43,846 nt of DNA from Nostoc sp. TH1S01 (GCA_018993265.1 JAGKSW010000122.1:1-43846); one strand, 5' to 3'; numbered from the stretch's first letter, positions 7,682 to 17,917 are shown. Numbers and translations: made by a program. Notes: generated by a model not told the origin, from the letters alone.

Positions 7682-9484
7682 TTAACTACGCTGCCAGATT
7701 TTAATGGTTTTATCTAAGCTGGCACTGACTAACATATCACCAGAAGTTGTAAAGGCTAAGGCTGTGACTATATTGCTATGTCCAGTAAATGTGCCTAGCA
7801 ATTCTCCTGTGTTGAAATGCCAGAGTTTAATGGTTTTATCTGCACTACCACTAGCAATTATTTGCTCGTCTGGACTGAGGGCGATCGCATATACTCGATC
7901 CGTATGACCTTTGAGAGTGCGAATTAATCTGCCTGTCTCTAAATGCCAGATTTTAATTGTCTGATCCCAGCTACCACTAATTAACCACTGCCCATCAATA
8001 CTAATAGTTAGGGAACGCACAATGTGAGAATGTCCGGTTAAACTGTGCAGTGGTTCGATTTCTTGTAGGGTTTTACATTCTGAGAGTTGGGCTGTTTTCC
8101 AGACTTTGATTTTGCGGTAACTCCCAGTCACCAGAGTTTTGCCGTCGGGACTCAAGGCGAGGGCATGGGCAGCTGTATCATCTAAAGATAGAGCGATCGC
8201 TACCTGACGTTGCATCAAGTCCCAAAATAGAACTTTTCGATCATCTCCACCAGTCGCTACCATCCTGCCATCTGGGGTAAAAGCGGTACAGCGCACTACA
8301 CCATTATGTTTGTGCAAAATATCAATTAATTCTGGTGCGCCGACGTGCCAAATTTTCACTGTCGAGTCTGCACCTACACTGACTAATGTATGACCATCGG
8401 GGCTGAAAGATATAGAATTCACATCATCCACTAATCCAGAAGCTATCCAAGGAGCTTCGGATAATGTATCAATTAATTCCCCTTTGCTTAAATCCCAGAG
8501 TTTGGTTTCGCCGCGACTTCCACTAGCTAAAATCGGGGTGACATTGCCATTGTGACAGCGGGAAGTAAAGTCGAGGCAATGAATACCTCTAGTGTGACCT
8601 TTTAAGGTTTGCCAACATTCCCAATCACCAATGATTTCTTTTTGGGGATGATCTGATGAGACAATTTGAATACTTTCGGCGATCGCTTGCTCTTCAACTG
8701 TCGGCAATATATCTTTTTTAGTAGTCTTTTTCGCTGTGAGTGACTCTAAATACCAACTTAATCCCCCTGCATATAACAGGCTACTGGGAGTCACATAAGA
8801 TTTAGTTTCCGAGAATTCCAGTTGATTACTCGGCAAAAACCCAGCAATTACAGCGTGCTTTTCATAGCCTAATTTGCCATTAGAAGGATAAAACAAACAC
8901 AAGAAAATTAAGACTTGGTGCTGGCGTAAGTCATCTTGAGTAACTGTCCACCTAATTTTATCTTTCTTTATACCATTAAAGCTTTCGCCATCAGCAGCAT
9001 AAACTAACACGCTGTGTTTTGGACTATCAGCTAGAAAGTATGTAAATTTACTTTCGCCGCGTAAATTGCCTTCATCATCTAACACCATATTTTGAATAGT
9101 GTCTTGGGGCAACTTTTTCACTATCTTACCTAGCCGTTCCGCCATCACTTGCTCAACAATTTGCTCTCGCAAAAGATAATCTTCTGCTTGTTGTTGAAAG
9201 TGTTTGGGATAAGGAATCACCCAATCAGGCGGTTCGGGATATTCTGGCGGTATAGGCGGCGGATTTTTGGCGAGAATTTGGGCTTGTTGGCGCGATAATT
9301 CTTGGATTTTTGCCAATGAATCACCCCAAAATGCCATAATTTCGCTGTGACAACCTTTAACTTGACTGTCCAGTAAAGATAAGTCGTAAGTTTTAGGTTT
9401 TTTAATACGTTGAAGGAAATCAGCTTGCTGGGCTTGAAGTAAGCTAATCCAATCCATCTGCATTCCAGCGATACAATTTTGCAT
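7682..9484 (-). CDS. WD40-repeat protein with a long N-terminal region
   Basis: The 600-aa protein has about 290 N-terminal residues of unrecognised type, including a proline stretch (NPPPIPPEYPEPPDW) and possible helices, followed by seven WD40 repeats. Clear repeat ends are KIWHV, LFWDL, KIWHLE, KLWHFN and KIWQRS. Seven repeats would make one closed beta-propeller, normally a docking surface for proteins or nucleic acids. The first 290 residues show no kinase or caspase motif of the kinds often joined to cyanobacterial WD40 propellers. No signal peptide is seen, so it is probably cytoplasmic. The N-terminus is weakly defined; MDWISLLQAQQ, 9 codons in, is an alternative start. Partner unknown. 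Confidence 0.88.
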   Translation of the reverse strand: MQNCIAGMQMDWISLLQAQQADFLQRIKKPKTYDLSLLDSQVKGCHSEIMAFWGDSLAKIQELSRQQAQILAKNPPPIPPEYPEPPDWVIPYPKHFQQQAEDYLLREQIVEQVMAERLGKIVKKLPQDTIQNMVLDDEGNLRGESKFTYFLADSPKHSVLVYAADGESFNGIKKDKIRWTVTQDDLRQHQVLIFLCLFYPSNGKLGYEKHAVIAGFLPSNQLEFSETKSYVTPSSLLYAGGLSWYLESLTAKKTTKKDILPTVEEQAIAESIQIVSSDHPQKEIIGDWECWQTLKGHTRGIHCLDFTSRCHNGNVTPILASGSRGETKLWDLSKGELIDTLSEAPWIASGLVDDVNSISFSPDGHTLVSVGADSTVKIWHVGAPELIDILHKHNGVVRCTAFTPDGRMVATGGDDRKVLFWDLMQRQVAIALSLDDTAAHALALSPDGKTLVTGSYRKIKVWKTAQLSECKTLQEIEPLHSLTGHSHIVRSLTISIDGQWLISGSWDQTIKIWHLETGRLIRTLKGHTDRVYAIALSPDEQIIASGSADKTIKLWHFNTGELLGTFTGHSNIVTALAFTTSGDMLVSASLDKTIKIWQRS

Positions 9485-9670
9485 ACCTACGGTAAGCTAT
9501 ACCAACGCAATGACTCAAGTTTATAACTTCTAGTAAAATAAAAATTCGGTAATCTTCGCAGTCTAACAGAACACATTTATGGAGATGTATCTGTAAAGTT
9601 CAGTGTGTAAAGATCACTCAAATCTCAGCATAATGCTCTAATTGATACCATCTTGGGATCAGCAAGCTTC

Positions 9671-9724
9671 TTTGAGATTTTGCTAAAAGACTTTTAGTCA
9701 AGACTGTGCTACTAAAATCTCAAA
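9671..9724. repeat. Nested inverted repeats in the intergenic stretch before the WD40 gene
   Basis: TTTGAGATTTT (9671-9681) and AAAATCTCAAA (9714-9724) are exact reverse complements, and CTAAAAG-A-CTTTTAG lies between them at 9683-9697. It could fold as an RNA hairpin or be a small repeat. The gene-free stretch 9485-9995 otherwise holds only AT-rich sequence and presumably the WD40 promoter. Confidence 0.5.
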
Positions 9725-9995
9725 TCGGTATTAGGTATGAGTTAGATAGAGTTCTATGATGTCCACTAATTCTATCGAAACTCAAGAATGAGATACTGTT
9801 TTCTAGAAACAGTAATATTTCTAAATATGAGTATGATTTAAGCAGAAATTGCAGGTTATTGACAAAGTTACTTAAATTCAGACTGATGATAACTATTTTT
9901 GCTAAATTATAGAGATTATGCGCTCAAATTAGCAGAAATATTTTCCTCAATTGTGTATACTAATAAGCTGCAAAAATGCGTGATGCAATAGAAAT

Positions 9996-10334
9996 TTAAG
10001 AGACAGAATGATTATTGCGATCGCTGGTTTCTAGCTGTTTAATTTTCCTCTGTAAATCAAATTCATCATGACTCACTATTGTTTCTAAATTGGCTATTCT
10101 TTGCTCTAATAGTTCCAATTGCTGTGGTTGTAAATAACCAGCTTTTGATTTTTTATCATCAGCCCGCCAGATAGCAATTGTTCCGGCTGTAGCACCACCA
10201 ATAGCAGCTAAAGGCAGCAACGCTCCACTTCGCGTTACAGCAGACAGTGGAATACAAACTGCTAACATACCCACTGTGATTCCCCAAATTCTCGTGGTAG
10301 ATATTACTCTGATATCTTGAGATGTTTTGGTCAT
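9996..10334 (-). CDS. Small membrane protein with C-terminal coiled coil
   Basis: The 112-aa protein of unknown function has two closely spaced hydrophobic segments (about 18-35, ITVGMLAVCIPLSAV, and 38-55, ALLPLAAIGGATAGTIAIW). A charged C-terminal half follows with heptad-like spacing (LELLEQRIANLETIV), consistent with a coiled coil facing the cytoplasm. The coding frame is clean and the start ATG (TCAT at 10334) is plausible. No enzyme motif is seen. Codon use resembles the neighbours. It may be a structural or scaffold membrane protein. Confidence 0.6.
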   Translation of the reverse strand: MTKTSQDIRVISTTRIWGITVGMLAVCIPLSAVTRSGALLPLAAIGGATAGTIAIWRADDKKSKAGYLQPQQLELLEQRIANLETIVSHDEFDLQRKIKQLETSDRNNHSVS

Positions 10335-10464
10335 AAGTCTTTATTTATATAGAGTTACTTGCTAGATTCGCACGATCGCCAGCAAAAATACCTCCTACGA
10401 TGGGATTAAGCAAAAATACTCTACTGAATTTTAAGTATTAAAAATAATTGCAATATAAAATTAG

Positions 10465-10492
10465 GTTGGGTGGAGCGATCGCGAAACCCAAC
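10465..10492. repeat. Dispersed GTTGGGT...ACCCAAC repeat, copy 1
   Basis: GTTGGGT (10465-10471) and ACCCAAC (10486-10492) pair around a HIP1 octamer (GCGATCGC). The GCGAAACCCAACA part recurs at 43487-43499. Confidence 0.55.
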
Positions 10493-10606
10493 AAAATAAA
10501 GTATAGAGAATACATACTGAGTTTCGTTTTCATCTCAGCCTCAAGAATGTTCACAATTTGATACAATCCCTGGAGCAGTAAGTAATTAGTAGTTCAGCAA
10601 TTCGTC

Positions 10607-11284
10607 ATGACAAGTGAATCATACATTTTTCTGGCTGGGGCAAGTCGTGGTGTTGGCAGAGAAATTGCCAACTGTTTAACAGCACAACCACTGAAAGTCA
10701 AAGCACTTTTGAGAACTGAAACGGCTGCGGCTGAATTACAAGCAATGGGTGTGAAGACAGTTTTGGGTGATGCGATTAATTTTGGTGATGTGGAAGCAGC
10801 TATGCTGACAAATGAACCCATCCACACTGTAATTAGTACTATTGGCGGTTTACCGACAGATACAGAAAAACCAGATTACCTGGCTAATAAACATCTCATT
10901 GATGCAGCAATCAAAGCCAAAGTCCAAAAATTTATTTTAGTAACTTCCATTGGTACTGGTAATAGTATTGGCGCATTGTCTCCGCAAGCATTGGCGGCGC
11001 TGCAATCAGTTTTAGTAGAAAAAGCCAAAGCCGAACAATATTTAATTGCCAGTGGACTCACATATACTATTATTCGTCCTGGTGGACTGAAAACAGAACC
11101 AGCCACAGGTAATGGCGTTTTAACTGAGGACACACGCATTGTTGGCAGTATCCATCGTGCGGATGTAGCGCAATTGGTATGTCGTTGCTTGAATAACAAT
11201 CGCACCAATAATAAAATTTTGTCAGCAGTAGACAAAAATATGCTATTCAGACAAATAGAATTTGCCCCATTTAGTTTAGATTAG
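10607..11284 (+). CDS. NAD(P)-binding, epimerase-like (atypical SDR) protein
   Basis: The 225-aa protein has a Rossmann fold of the NmrA/atypical SDR kind. GASRGVG (residues 11-17) is the dinucleotide loop, and a TSIGTGNS stretch and TYTIIRPGGLKTEP occupy the usual positions after the central strand. It lacks a classical YxxxK pair. Family members bind NAD(P)H and act as redox sensors, assembly factors (Ycf39/HCF244) or reductases, so the substrate is unclear. It lies upstream of chlD with about 100 bases between, possibly independent. A relative with the same TYTI.RPGGLK signature is encoded at 39774-40430. Confidence 0.8.
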   Translation: MTSESYIFLAGASRGVGREIANCLTAQPLKVKALLRTETAAAELQAMGVKTVLGDAINFGDVEAAMLTNEPIHTVISTIGGLPTDTEKPDYLANKHLIDAAIKAKVQKFILVTSIGTGNSIGALSPQALAALQSVLVEKAKAEQYLIASGLTYTIIRPGGLKTEPATGNGVLTEDTRIVGSIHRADVAQLVCRCLNNNRTNNKILSAVDKNMLFRQIEFAPFSLD

Positions 11285-11388
11285 CGAATCGGCAAGAGAG
11301 CGCCAGAAATTGATATGCTAAAAACCGAGACCAGTGAAGCAAAGCAGAAATAATTGCTCAAGTCTCACCTCCTGCTTTCATATCATTT

Positions 11389-13437
11389 TTGCAAACAATG
11401 CCTGCGCCTACTATCACTCCAACAATCGCCTCTTTTCCCTTGACTGCCGTAGTCGGTCAAGAAGCGATAAAATTAGCCTTGCTGTTAGCAGCGGTCGATC
11501 CGGGTTTGGGAGGAGTGGCGATCGCAGGTCGTCGCGGTACGGCAAAATCTGTAATGGCGCGTGCTATCCACGCCCTACTCCCGCCAATTGAAGTTGTTCC
11601 TGATTCGATTAGCAACTGCGATCCCACCCGCCCCGATGAATGGGATGATTTACTGTTAGCCGAATACGCCGAAAAAGATATTCAGGATGTCCCCACACAA
11701 ATTATTCCTGCGCCGTTTGTGCAAATTCCCCTCGGTGTCACAGAAGACCGACTTTTAGGTTCTGTAGATGTAGAACAGTCTGTGAAGCAAGGAGATACAG
11801 TTTTTCAGCCTGGGTTACTCGCCACTGCTAACCGGGGTGTGCTGTATGTAGATGAAATCAATTTATTAGATGACCAAATTTCCAATCAACTTTTAACAGT
11901 ATTATCTGAAGGTCGCAACCAAATCGAGCGGGAAGGAATTAGTTTTCAGCATCCTTGCAAACCTTTATTTATTGCCACTTATAACCCAGAAGAAGGCGCA
12001 CTACGAGAACATTTACTTGATAGAATTGCGATCGCCCTGTCTGCTGATGGTGTACTCGGACTAGATCAAAGAGTCCAAGCAGTAGAACAAGCGATCGCGT
12101 TTTCCAAATCTCCCCAAGAATTTCTCCAGCAGTACAGCGAAGACATCGACGGACTGAAAACCCAAATTATCCTGGCGCGGGAATGGTTAAAGGAAGTCAC
12201 CATCACCCACGACCAAATCACTTACTTAGTTAATGAAGCCATTCGTGGTGGTGTCCAAGGACACCGTGCCGAGTTATTTGCTGTGCGCGTCGCCAAAGCC
12301 GCCGCCGCCTTAGAAGGACGCACAACTGTCAACGCCGAAGATTTACGTCGGGCTGTCGAGTTAGTAATTGTACCACGGGCAACTGTAGTCCAAACACCAC
12401 CGCCCGACCAACCACCACCACCTCCTCCCCCACCACCGCCACAAAGTCAAGACGAGTCAGAACAAGACCAACAAGAGGAAGAGGAAGACAAAGAAGAAGA
12501 CCAACCAGAAGAACCAGAAAACCAAGAACCACCAAGCATTCCCGAAGAATTTATCTTCGACCCAGAAGGTGTAATTCTAGATGACAGTGTGCTGTATTTT
12601 GCCCAAATGGCTCAACGTCAAGGCAAATCAGGGAGTCGTAGCTTAATTTTCTCCGAAGACCGGGGACGTTACGTCAAGCCGATGTTACCCAAAGGTAAAG
12701 TCCGGCGCATTGCCGTAGATGCTACCCTGCGAGCTGCTGCACCCTACCAAAAAGCACGGCGTGAGCGACAGCCAAATAGAAAAGTGATTGTTGAGCAAGG
12801 TGACATTCGCTCAAAACGCTTGGTTCGCAAAGCCGGAGCATTGGTAGTATTTGTGGTAGATGCTTCTGGCTCGATGGCTTTGAACCGGATGCAGTCTGCC
12901 AAAGGTGCAGTCATGCAACTGTTAACTGAGGCTTATCAAAACCGTGACCAAGTAGCGTTGATTCCTTTCCGAGGAGAACAGGCGGAAGTATTATTACCCC
13001 CAACACGTTCTATTGCTTTAGCAAAAAACCGCTTAGAAAGATTACCTTGTGGTGGCGGTTCACCCTTGGCGCATGGTTTAACCCAAGCTGTACGTGTTGG
13101 TTTAAACGCTCAAATGAGCGGCGATATTGGTCAAGTTGTAGTGGTAGCCATCACTGATGGCCGGGGTAATATTCCGTTAGGGCGTTCTTTGGGCGAACCC
13201 CAAGAACCAGGAGAAAAACCGGATATCAAAGGCGAATTATTAGAAATTGCTGGCAGATTTCGGGCTTTGGGAATGCAACTATTGGTAATTGATACCGAAA
13301 GTAAATTTGTTTCCACTGGCTTTGCCAAAGAACTAGCCCAAACAGCCGGAGGTAAGTATTATCATTTACCAAAAGCCACAGATAAAGCCATTGCTGCTAT
13401 GACAAGAGGTGCGATCGCTGATCTAAAATCACGATAG
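11389..13437 (+). CDS. chlD: Magnesium chelatase subunit D
   Basis: The 682-aa protein is the ChlD subunit of the ChlI-ChlD-ChlH complex that inserts Mg2+ into protoporphyrin IX, the first committed step of chlorophyll synthesis. The N-terminal AAA+ domain (about 20-320) has Walker A GRRGTAKS and a Walker B-like [12 protein letters not shown] linker (about 335-385) of proline runs, then Glu/Asp/Gln-rich sequence, is typical of ChlD. The C-terminal von Willebrand A domain carries the MIDAS motif DASGSM (D491). Length fits cyanobacterial ChlD. Two in-frame ATGs, at 11389 and 11398, are possible starts. The gene stands apart from chlI and chlH here. The call is firm. Confidence 0.95.
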   Translation: MQTMPAPTITPTIASFPLTAVVGQEAIKLALLLAAVDPGLGGVAIAGRRGTAKSVMARAIHALLPPIEVVPDSISNCDPTRPDEWDDLLLAEYAEKDIQDVPTQIIPAPFVQIPLGVTEDRLLGSVDVEQSVKQGDTVFQPGLLATANRGVLYVDEINLLDDQISNQLLTVLSEGRNQIEREGISFQHPCKPLFIATYNPEEGALREHLLDRIAIALSADGVLGLDQRVQAVEQAIAFSKSPQEFLQQYSEDIDGLKTQIILAREWLKEVTITHDQITYLVNEAIRGGVQGHRAELFAVRVAKAAAALEGRTTVNAEDLRRAVELVIVPRATVVQTPPPDQPPPPPPPPPPQSQDESEQDQQEEEEDKEEDQPEEPENQEPPSIPEEFIFDPEGVILDDSVLYFAQMAQRQGKSGSRSLIFSEDRGRYVKPMLPKGKVRRIAVDATLRAAAPYQKARRERQPNRKVIVEQGDIRSKRLVRKAGALVVFVVDASGSMALNRMQSAKGAVMQLLTEAYQNRDQVALIPFRGEQAEVLLPPTRSIALAKNRLERLPCGGGSPLAHGLTQAVRVGLNAQMSGDIGQVVVVAITDGRGNIPLGRSLGEPQEPGEKPDIKGELLEIAGRFRALGMQLLVIDTESKFVSTGFAKELAQTAGGKYYHLPKATDKAIAAMTRGAIADLKSR

Positions 13438-13455
13438 TTAGTTTCAGAAAATAGA

Positions 13456-13516
13456 AAACAGAAGTATGAAGTATGACATTTCATACTTCATACTTCATAA
13501 TTCACACTTCATACTT
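13456..13516. repeat. Heptad repeat arranged as inverted arms
   Basis: The left arm is GAAGTATGAAGTATG and the right arm is CATACTTCATACTTCATAATTCACACTTCATAC. It fills the gap between chlD and the Uma2 gene and ends two bases before the Uma2 ATG. Confidence 0.8.
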
Positions 13517-13518
13517 TT

Positions 13519-14097
13519 ATGGTTCAGTCTTCTAATCAAAGCCTAACGGTGGAAGAGTTTCTTGCACTTCCTGAAGGTGATATTACATACGAATTTGTTG
13601 ATGGTCAAGCTGTTCCTAAATACAAAGACGATGAAATGTCACCAAAATTTTTTCATAGTTCGACTACTGGTGTTTTATTAATAATATTGTCTTTATGGGC
13701 AGAAAAAATAGGGCGAGTAGTAGTTGAGTGGGCAATCAAATTAACCCGCAATCAACAAGATTGGATACCAGTTCCTGATTTGACATATATTTCTTATAAC
13801 CGCCTTGCAGCTGATTGGTTACAAGATGAAGCTTGTCCGGTTGCACCTGAATTAGTGATTGAAATTATCTCACCTGGACAGACTTTTGGAGACATGGCTG
13901 AAAAAGCCACAGATTATCTAAAAGCAGGTGTTTCGCGTGTTTGGGTAGTCGATACAAAAGCTAGAACTATTACTGTATTTGCCCCAGCTTCCTTACCTAT
14001 GACGTATCGCCATCATCAAGTAATTACTGATGACTTGTTACCAGAGTTAGAAATTACGCCCAACGCTATTTTTCAACGTGCAGGCTTAAATCCCTAA
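13519..14097 (+). CDS. Uma2-family (DUF820) PD-(D/E)XK nuclease-like protein
   Basis: The 192-aa protein belongs to the Uma2 family, abundant in cyanobacteria and related in fold to restriction-type nucleases. Features seen: LTVEEFLALPE and YEFVDGQ near the N-terminus, PDLTYIS around residue 88, then PELVIEIISPGQTFGDMAEKATDYLKAGVSRVWVVD, which carries the E-x-hydrophobic-S core and the usual K-x-x-x-Y-x-x-x-G-V helix. The biological role of the family is poorly known; some members may help mobile elements. No ribosome site is seen because the start abuts a heptad repeat. A second paralog is at 35813-36430. Confidence 0.88.
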   Translation: MVQSSNQSLTVEEFLALPEGDITYEFVDGQAVPKYKDDEMSPKFFHSSTTGVLLIILSLWAEKIGRVVVEWAIKLTRNQQDWIPVPDLTYISYNRLAADWLQDEACPVAPELVIEIISPGQTFGDMAEKATDYLKAGVSRVWVVDTKARTITVFAPASLPMTYRHHQVITDDLLPELEITPNAIFQRAGLNP

Positions 14098-14353
14098 AAT
14101 TTATTTGAATAGATGAAGTTTTTCGGAGACGGCACCCTGAATTCCATGCCCATGATCACCAATACTAAACATCTAGAGTGATAAGTGGTTGGGCAAGATT
14201 AAATTTATTTGTTGCGGCAGAGAATAGTCAACAGGAAAACAATGTTAGTAATTAATCTTGTCTAAGTACTTAAATTCAGAACTTGGGTTATTAGTTAGAA
14301 GCAATTGTAGTTATGGACTTTTCTTGCTAGAAACTTTGTAGTATCCAACAAAA

Positions 14354-15139
14354 TCAAGACCCTGATGCTACTGCTTGTGGTTGTAAATAATTAATCAAAT
14401 CATTAATACCTTTTTGCAGATACCGTGTGACAGTCATTGGACTAGTACCAATGCTTTTAGCGGCATCCTTGCGTGAAAGTTCTTTTAAGAAAACCATTTC
14501 GACTGCCATACGGGGCTTTTCTTCTAGCATATTAATCGCCCCTTGGAGTTGTTGGCGTTCTTCTTCTTGTTGCTGCATCACCGCAGAACGAGGACAAGGT
14601 AGTGCTTCACCTAAAGTTATTTGACAATCAACATAATGAACTGCTGTAGCATCCAAACTCAAAGGCATCCGATTTTGTGCAGCTAACTTGGTTTCTTGCC
14701 ATTCTTGTACAGAAACTTTCAGTACCTTAGCAATTTCCGCATCTTTGGGAGGACGACCTAAAGACAAAGCCAATTCTTTGCGAACTTTCTGCCCTTCATT
14801 GTACAGTTCTTGCCAACGACGAGGGATTTTTAATAGCGTACTGCGATCGCGCAAGAAATGCAGCATCTCACCTCGAATATATGGCACAGCAAAGGAACTA
14901 AAGGCATATCCTTGACTGGGGTCAAAACGCTCAATTGCCCTAATTAAACCAAAATAACCGATTTGTTCTAAATCTTCATAAGGTTCATTACATTGATGGC
15001 TAAATTTATGAGCCATCTTTCGCACTAAGCCAGTATGTAACTGTACAAGTTGATTACGAAGTTTAATAGAGGGGTTCTGGTGGTATAAGTGTAATAACTC
15101 TATCCCATCAATTCGCATAGAAGACTCAAGTGCTGCCAT
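14354..15139 (-). CDS. Group 3 RNA polymerase sigma factor (SigF/SigJ-like)
   Basis: This 261-aa alternative sigma factor directs RNA polymerase to a special set of promoters. Region 2 is clear (EPYEDLEQIGYFGLIRAIERF, then YAFSSFAVPYIRGEMLHFLRD), region 3 follows (PPKDAEIAKVLKVSVQEWQE), and region 4 ends with a helix-turn-helix (LSRKDAAKSIGTSPMTVTRYLQKG). The length and the lack of region 1.1 put it in group 3; the central DPSQGYAFSSFAVPYIRGEM resembles cyanobacterial SigF and SigJ. I cannot decide between them without a tree. A ribosome-site-like AAAGGAATT precedes the ATG. No anti-sigma gene is adjacent. The 256-bp stretch after it (14098-14353) shows no clear terminator. Confidence 0.88.
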   Translation of the reverse strand: MAALESSMRIDGIELLHLYHQNPSIKLRNQLVQLHTGLVRKMAHKFSHQCNEPYEDLEQIGYFGLIRAIERFDPSQGYAFSSFAVPYIRGEMLHFLRDRSTLLKIPRRWQELYNEGQKVRKELALSLGRPPKDAEIAKVLKVSVQEWQETKLAAQNRMPLSLDATAVHYVDCQITLGEALPCPRSAVMQQQEEERQQLQGAINMLEEKPRMAVEMVFLKELSRKDAAKSIGTSPMTVTRYLQKGINDLINYLQPQAVASGS

Positions 15140-15841
15140 ATCAATTCCTTTGTATTAACTCCTTTTTCTGAAAAAACGGAGTTGCGTATATGTTCTTCAA
15201 AGCTGTAATTATTTTCCTTAGACCACGCTGATTAAACCATCGTCGTTCCACTGAACTTAATTCGGCTCTATCTCTTGCATTCAGTGTTTTTACGCATGAT
15301 TTCACTGCCTCAGTTGTTGCAGGTGATTTGTGTTTTATCTATAAACTTGCTTAGTTAATTAATGTTTATTTTTTGCTGCAAATCTAGATATTTTTGTATT
15401 GAAATGCATAGCTGATCCAAAAGCTTTTAGTCTGAGGTCAGCAATCTCTAAAAACTCAGCATTTATAACTTTTGATTTAACTGATATATCTCTAGAAAAA
15501 TAAAAATCACAGCAAAATATTAAAATTAATATGAACTCAAGAAATTGTTGATTACAAAAACTAATCAAAATCCTAAACCCTGACCATAGACAAGTTTGGG
15601 AAACCGAGGTGTTATACAAATCCCACTCTGCAAATGTTTTTTAGTATTGCTGAATATGAGTATTTGATGAAAGCTGAGTATTTTATCCCTAATGAGCAGA
15701 AAATATAGTAGGGAATATCTGAAACAAAATGTATTGCTCGATGATTAACGCCCAGGTTTTCCACAAAACACTCTAGCTGGTAAATGAAAATCTTGGTAAG
15801 AATAGGAATATACAGAACTTTTTTGCGCGAAAAACTCAAGT
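15140..15841. other. Gene-free divergent region between the sigma factor and the BI-1 gene
   Basis: The 700-bp AT-rich stretch separates two divergently transcribed genes and must hold both promoters. Short open frames on the minus strand here have unusual composition (many Phe, Tyr, Cys and Ile), no family features and no clear ribosome sites, so I treat them as chance. I see no tRNA, known small RNA or strong hairpin. Confidence 0.5.
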
Positions 15842-16570
15842 ATGAGCAATACAAGTAACTTTCGTGAAGCTCTCCGAGACGCTAGAACCCAAGCTATCAT
15901 CGGCCCTAATGTCATCGCCAATGCCTTACCTTACGTTGGTGGTGGTCTTGTTCTCACTGCCTTGGGAACCTACGGTGGTTTAGGCATTATCCGTACTAAC
16001 CCGGAAATCTTCTTCCCCACCTTTATTGGTGCAGTAATTCTAGAGTTAATTCTCTTCTTTGTTGCCCAAAATGTTGCTGAAAAAGGTAAAAAAGCTATTG
16101 CTTTACCTTTATTGGCAACCTATAGCCTCTTGTCTGGCTATACTCTCAGTGGCTTAGTATTTGTCGCCTTGAGAACCCAAGGTGTCGGTATTCAAGGTAT
16201 CGGTTTAGCCGCCCTCGGTTGCGGTGTCACTTTTATTGTTGCCCGTCAAATTGGTTCAAATCTGTCTGAACAAGACGGAATGGCTTTGACAAAAACCATT
16301 AGTCTCGGTGTTATTGCCTTGATTGTGGTTTGTGCAGTGCAATTTATCTTTGCTTTGTTTGGTGTTTATACCCCAACTTGGCTAGAAATCGGCATTTCTG
16401 GTTTAGGCGTGTTTTTGTTTGTGGGAGTATCTGTTGTAGATTTCTACATCCTGCCCCGTACTTACCGCAATGATCAATATCTACCTGCGGCTTTGTCGAT
16501 GTACCTGACATACATTAACCTGTTTGTCTTTATCTTACGGTTGCTGATTGCTCTCAATGGCCGTGATTAA
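15842..16570 (+). CDS. Bax inhibitor-1 (BI-1/YccA) family membrane protein
   Basis: The 242-aa protein is very hydrophobic, with about seven transmembrane segments. The C-terminus (AALSMYLTYINLFVFILRLL) is the hallmark of the BI-1/YccA/YbhL family, which are leak-type Ca2+/H+ channels or quality-control membrane proteins. An Asp in SVVDFYI in the penultimate segment is in the usual place for the family's ion-gating Asp pair. The family is ordinary in cyanobacteria, usually without a defined role. ATG at 15842 follows AAAACTCAAGT with a poor ribosome site; no better start is apparent. A good terminator follows. Confidence 0.85.
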   Translation: MSNTSNFREALRDARTQAIIGPNVIANALPYVGGGLVLTALGTYGGLGIIRTNPEIFFPTFIGAVILELILFFVAQNVAEKGKKAIALPLLATYSLLSGYTLSGLVFVALRTQGVGIQGIGLAALGCGVTFIVARQIGSNLSEQDGMALTKTISLGVIALIVVCAVQFIFALFGVYTPTWLEIGISGLGVFLFVGVSVVDFYILPRTYRNDQYLPAALSMYLTYINLFVFILRLLIALNGRD

Positions 16571-16603
16571 CTAAAGATAAATAGAAAAATTTAAGAAATT
16601 TTT

Positions 16604-16637
16604 AACCGTGGTTCAACCTCAGTAGCCACGGTTTTTT
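16604..16637 (+). terminator. Rho-independent terminator of the BI-1 gene
   Basis: AACCGTGG and CCACGGTT form an 8-bp stem around 14 bases, followed by TTTTC. It lies about 35 bases after the BI-1 stop. Confidence 0.88.
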
Positions 16638-16771
16638 CATTGCTGTGCAATATAAATATGTAGTCACAGCGAAAGAATTGACTCAACTGCCGCTAAAATC
16701 AAAAAAACAAATAAAATCTAAAGAGCAAACTTAGAAAATCTATCCAAGTAGCTCTCAATTTAGCAAGCACT

Positions 16772-17894
16772 ATGGAAGTCTTAGAACTCAAACGCGAAAT
16801 CGAAACGTTGTCTAGCCGCCTGGGTAAAACCCAGGACTATCTTTGACGTACCTGCACTAACAGCGAAAATTCACGACTTAGAACAAATATCAGCACAGCC
16901 AGAATTTTGGGAAAATCAACCCCAAGCCCAAAAAACCCTGCAAGAACTTGATGAACTCAAATCTCACTTGGATACTTACAACCAGTGGCGAGCCAGTTTA
17001 GAAGATACTAAAGCAGTGGTGGAACTGTTGGAGTTAGAAACCGACGAGTCATTACTGCAAGAAGCGGAATCTACTATCACTAAGCTCAACCGTGACCTTG
17101 ACCAGTGGGAGTTACAACAGCTACTCTCAGGCCCTTACGATGCGGAAGGGGCAGTGTTGACAATTAACGCTGGTGCGGGTGGTACAGATGCTCAAGATTG
17201 GGCATTTATGCTGCTGCGAATGTACACCCGTTGGGCAGAAGCACACGGTTATAAAGTAGCACTCAGTGAAGAATCTGAGGGTGATGAAGCTGGGATCAAA
17301 TCAGCAACTCTAGAAATTACTGGGCGTTACGCTTATGGCTATCTACGGTCAGAAACAGGCACACATCGCTTAGTGCGGATTTCACCTTTTAATGCCAATG
17401 GCAAACGGCAAACTAGTTTTGCTGGGGTGGAAGTTATGCCACAAATAGATGAGTCTGTGCAGTTGGATATTCCAGAGAAGGATTTGGAAATCACAACATC
17501 TAGGGCTGGTGGTAAAGGTGGACAAAACGTCAACAAAGTAGAAACAGCCGTGCGAATTGTGCATTTACCCACTGGTCTAGCTGTGCGCTGTACAGAAGAG
17601 CGATCGCAACTGCAAAATAAAGAAAAAGCCCTCGCCCGCCTCAAAGCCAAACTGCTGGTTATCGCCCGCGAACAAAAGGCGCAAGAGATTGCTCAAATTC
17701 GCGGTGATATGGTGGAAGCTTCCTGGGGTAATCAAATTCGCAACTACGTATTTCATCCTTATCAGATGGTAAAGGATTTGCGTACTAATTCCGAAACAAC
17801 TGCGATCGCTGATGTGATGAACGGCGACCTCGATATGTTCATCCAAGCCTACCTCCGGCAAGAAAATCAGCTAGTAGATAGTAGTTCTGCTTAA
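16772..17894 (+). CDS. prfB: Peptide chain release factor 2, with programmed +1 frameshift
   Basis: RF2 ends translation at UGA and UAA. A first frame opens at ATG 16772 ([19 protein letters not shown]), runs 24 codons and stops at an in-frame TGA (16844-16846). The stop lies in CTTTGAC, preceded by CAGGACTAT with an AGG that can pair with 16S rRNA. This matches the known RF2 autoregulatory slippage site (CTT-TGA-C). Skipping one T joins the frame starting GAC at 16845, giving about 373 aa. Conserved residues include the RF2 tripeptide SPF ([10 protein letters not shown]) and GGQ at about 249-251 ([11 protein letters not shown]). If the frameshift is ignored the gene appears to start about 200 bases too late, at 16968. 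A stem-loop follows. Confidence 0.95.
16835..16850 (+). promoter_or_regulatory. RF2 programmed frameshift site
   Basis: Codons CTT-TGA-C with an upstream AGG (16833-16835) form the autoregulatory slippage element. Low RF2 lets ribosomes slip +1 past UGA. Basis: direct sequence and known RF2 biology. Confidence 0.93.
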
Positions 17895-17917
17895 TAGTTA
17901 CAGCTGCTGGGGGTAAG

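Noticed and set aside
11334-11591. Frame overlapping the chlD start
   Set aside because: It is a shadow of chlD with arginine/serine-rich nonsense composition.
14354-15139. Naming the sigma factor sigF outright
   Set aside because: SigF and SigJ share these motifs and I cannot build a tree, so only group 3 is claimed.
15359-15854. Two minus-strand open frames between the sigma factor and BI-1 genes
   Set aside because: Skewed composition (many Phe, Tyr, Cys), no family features, no clear ribosome sites, and they overlap the BI-1 start.
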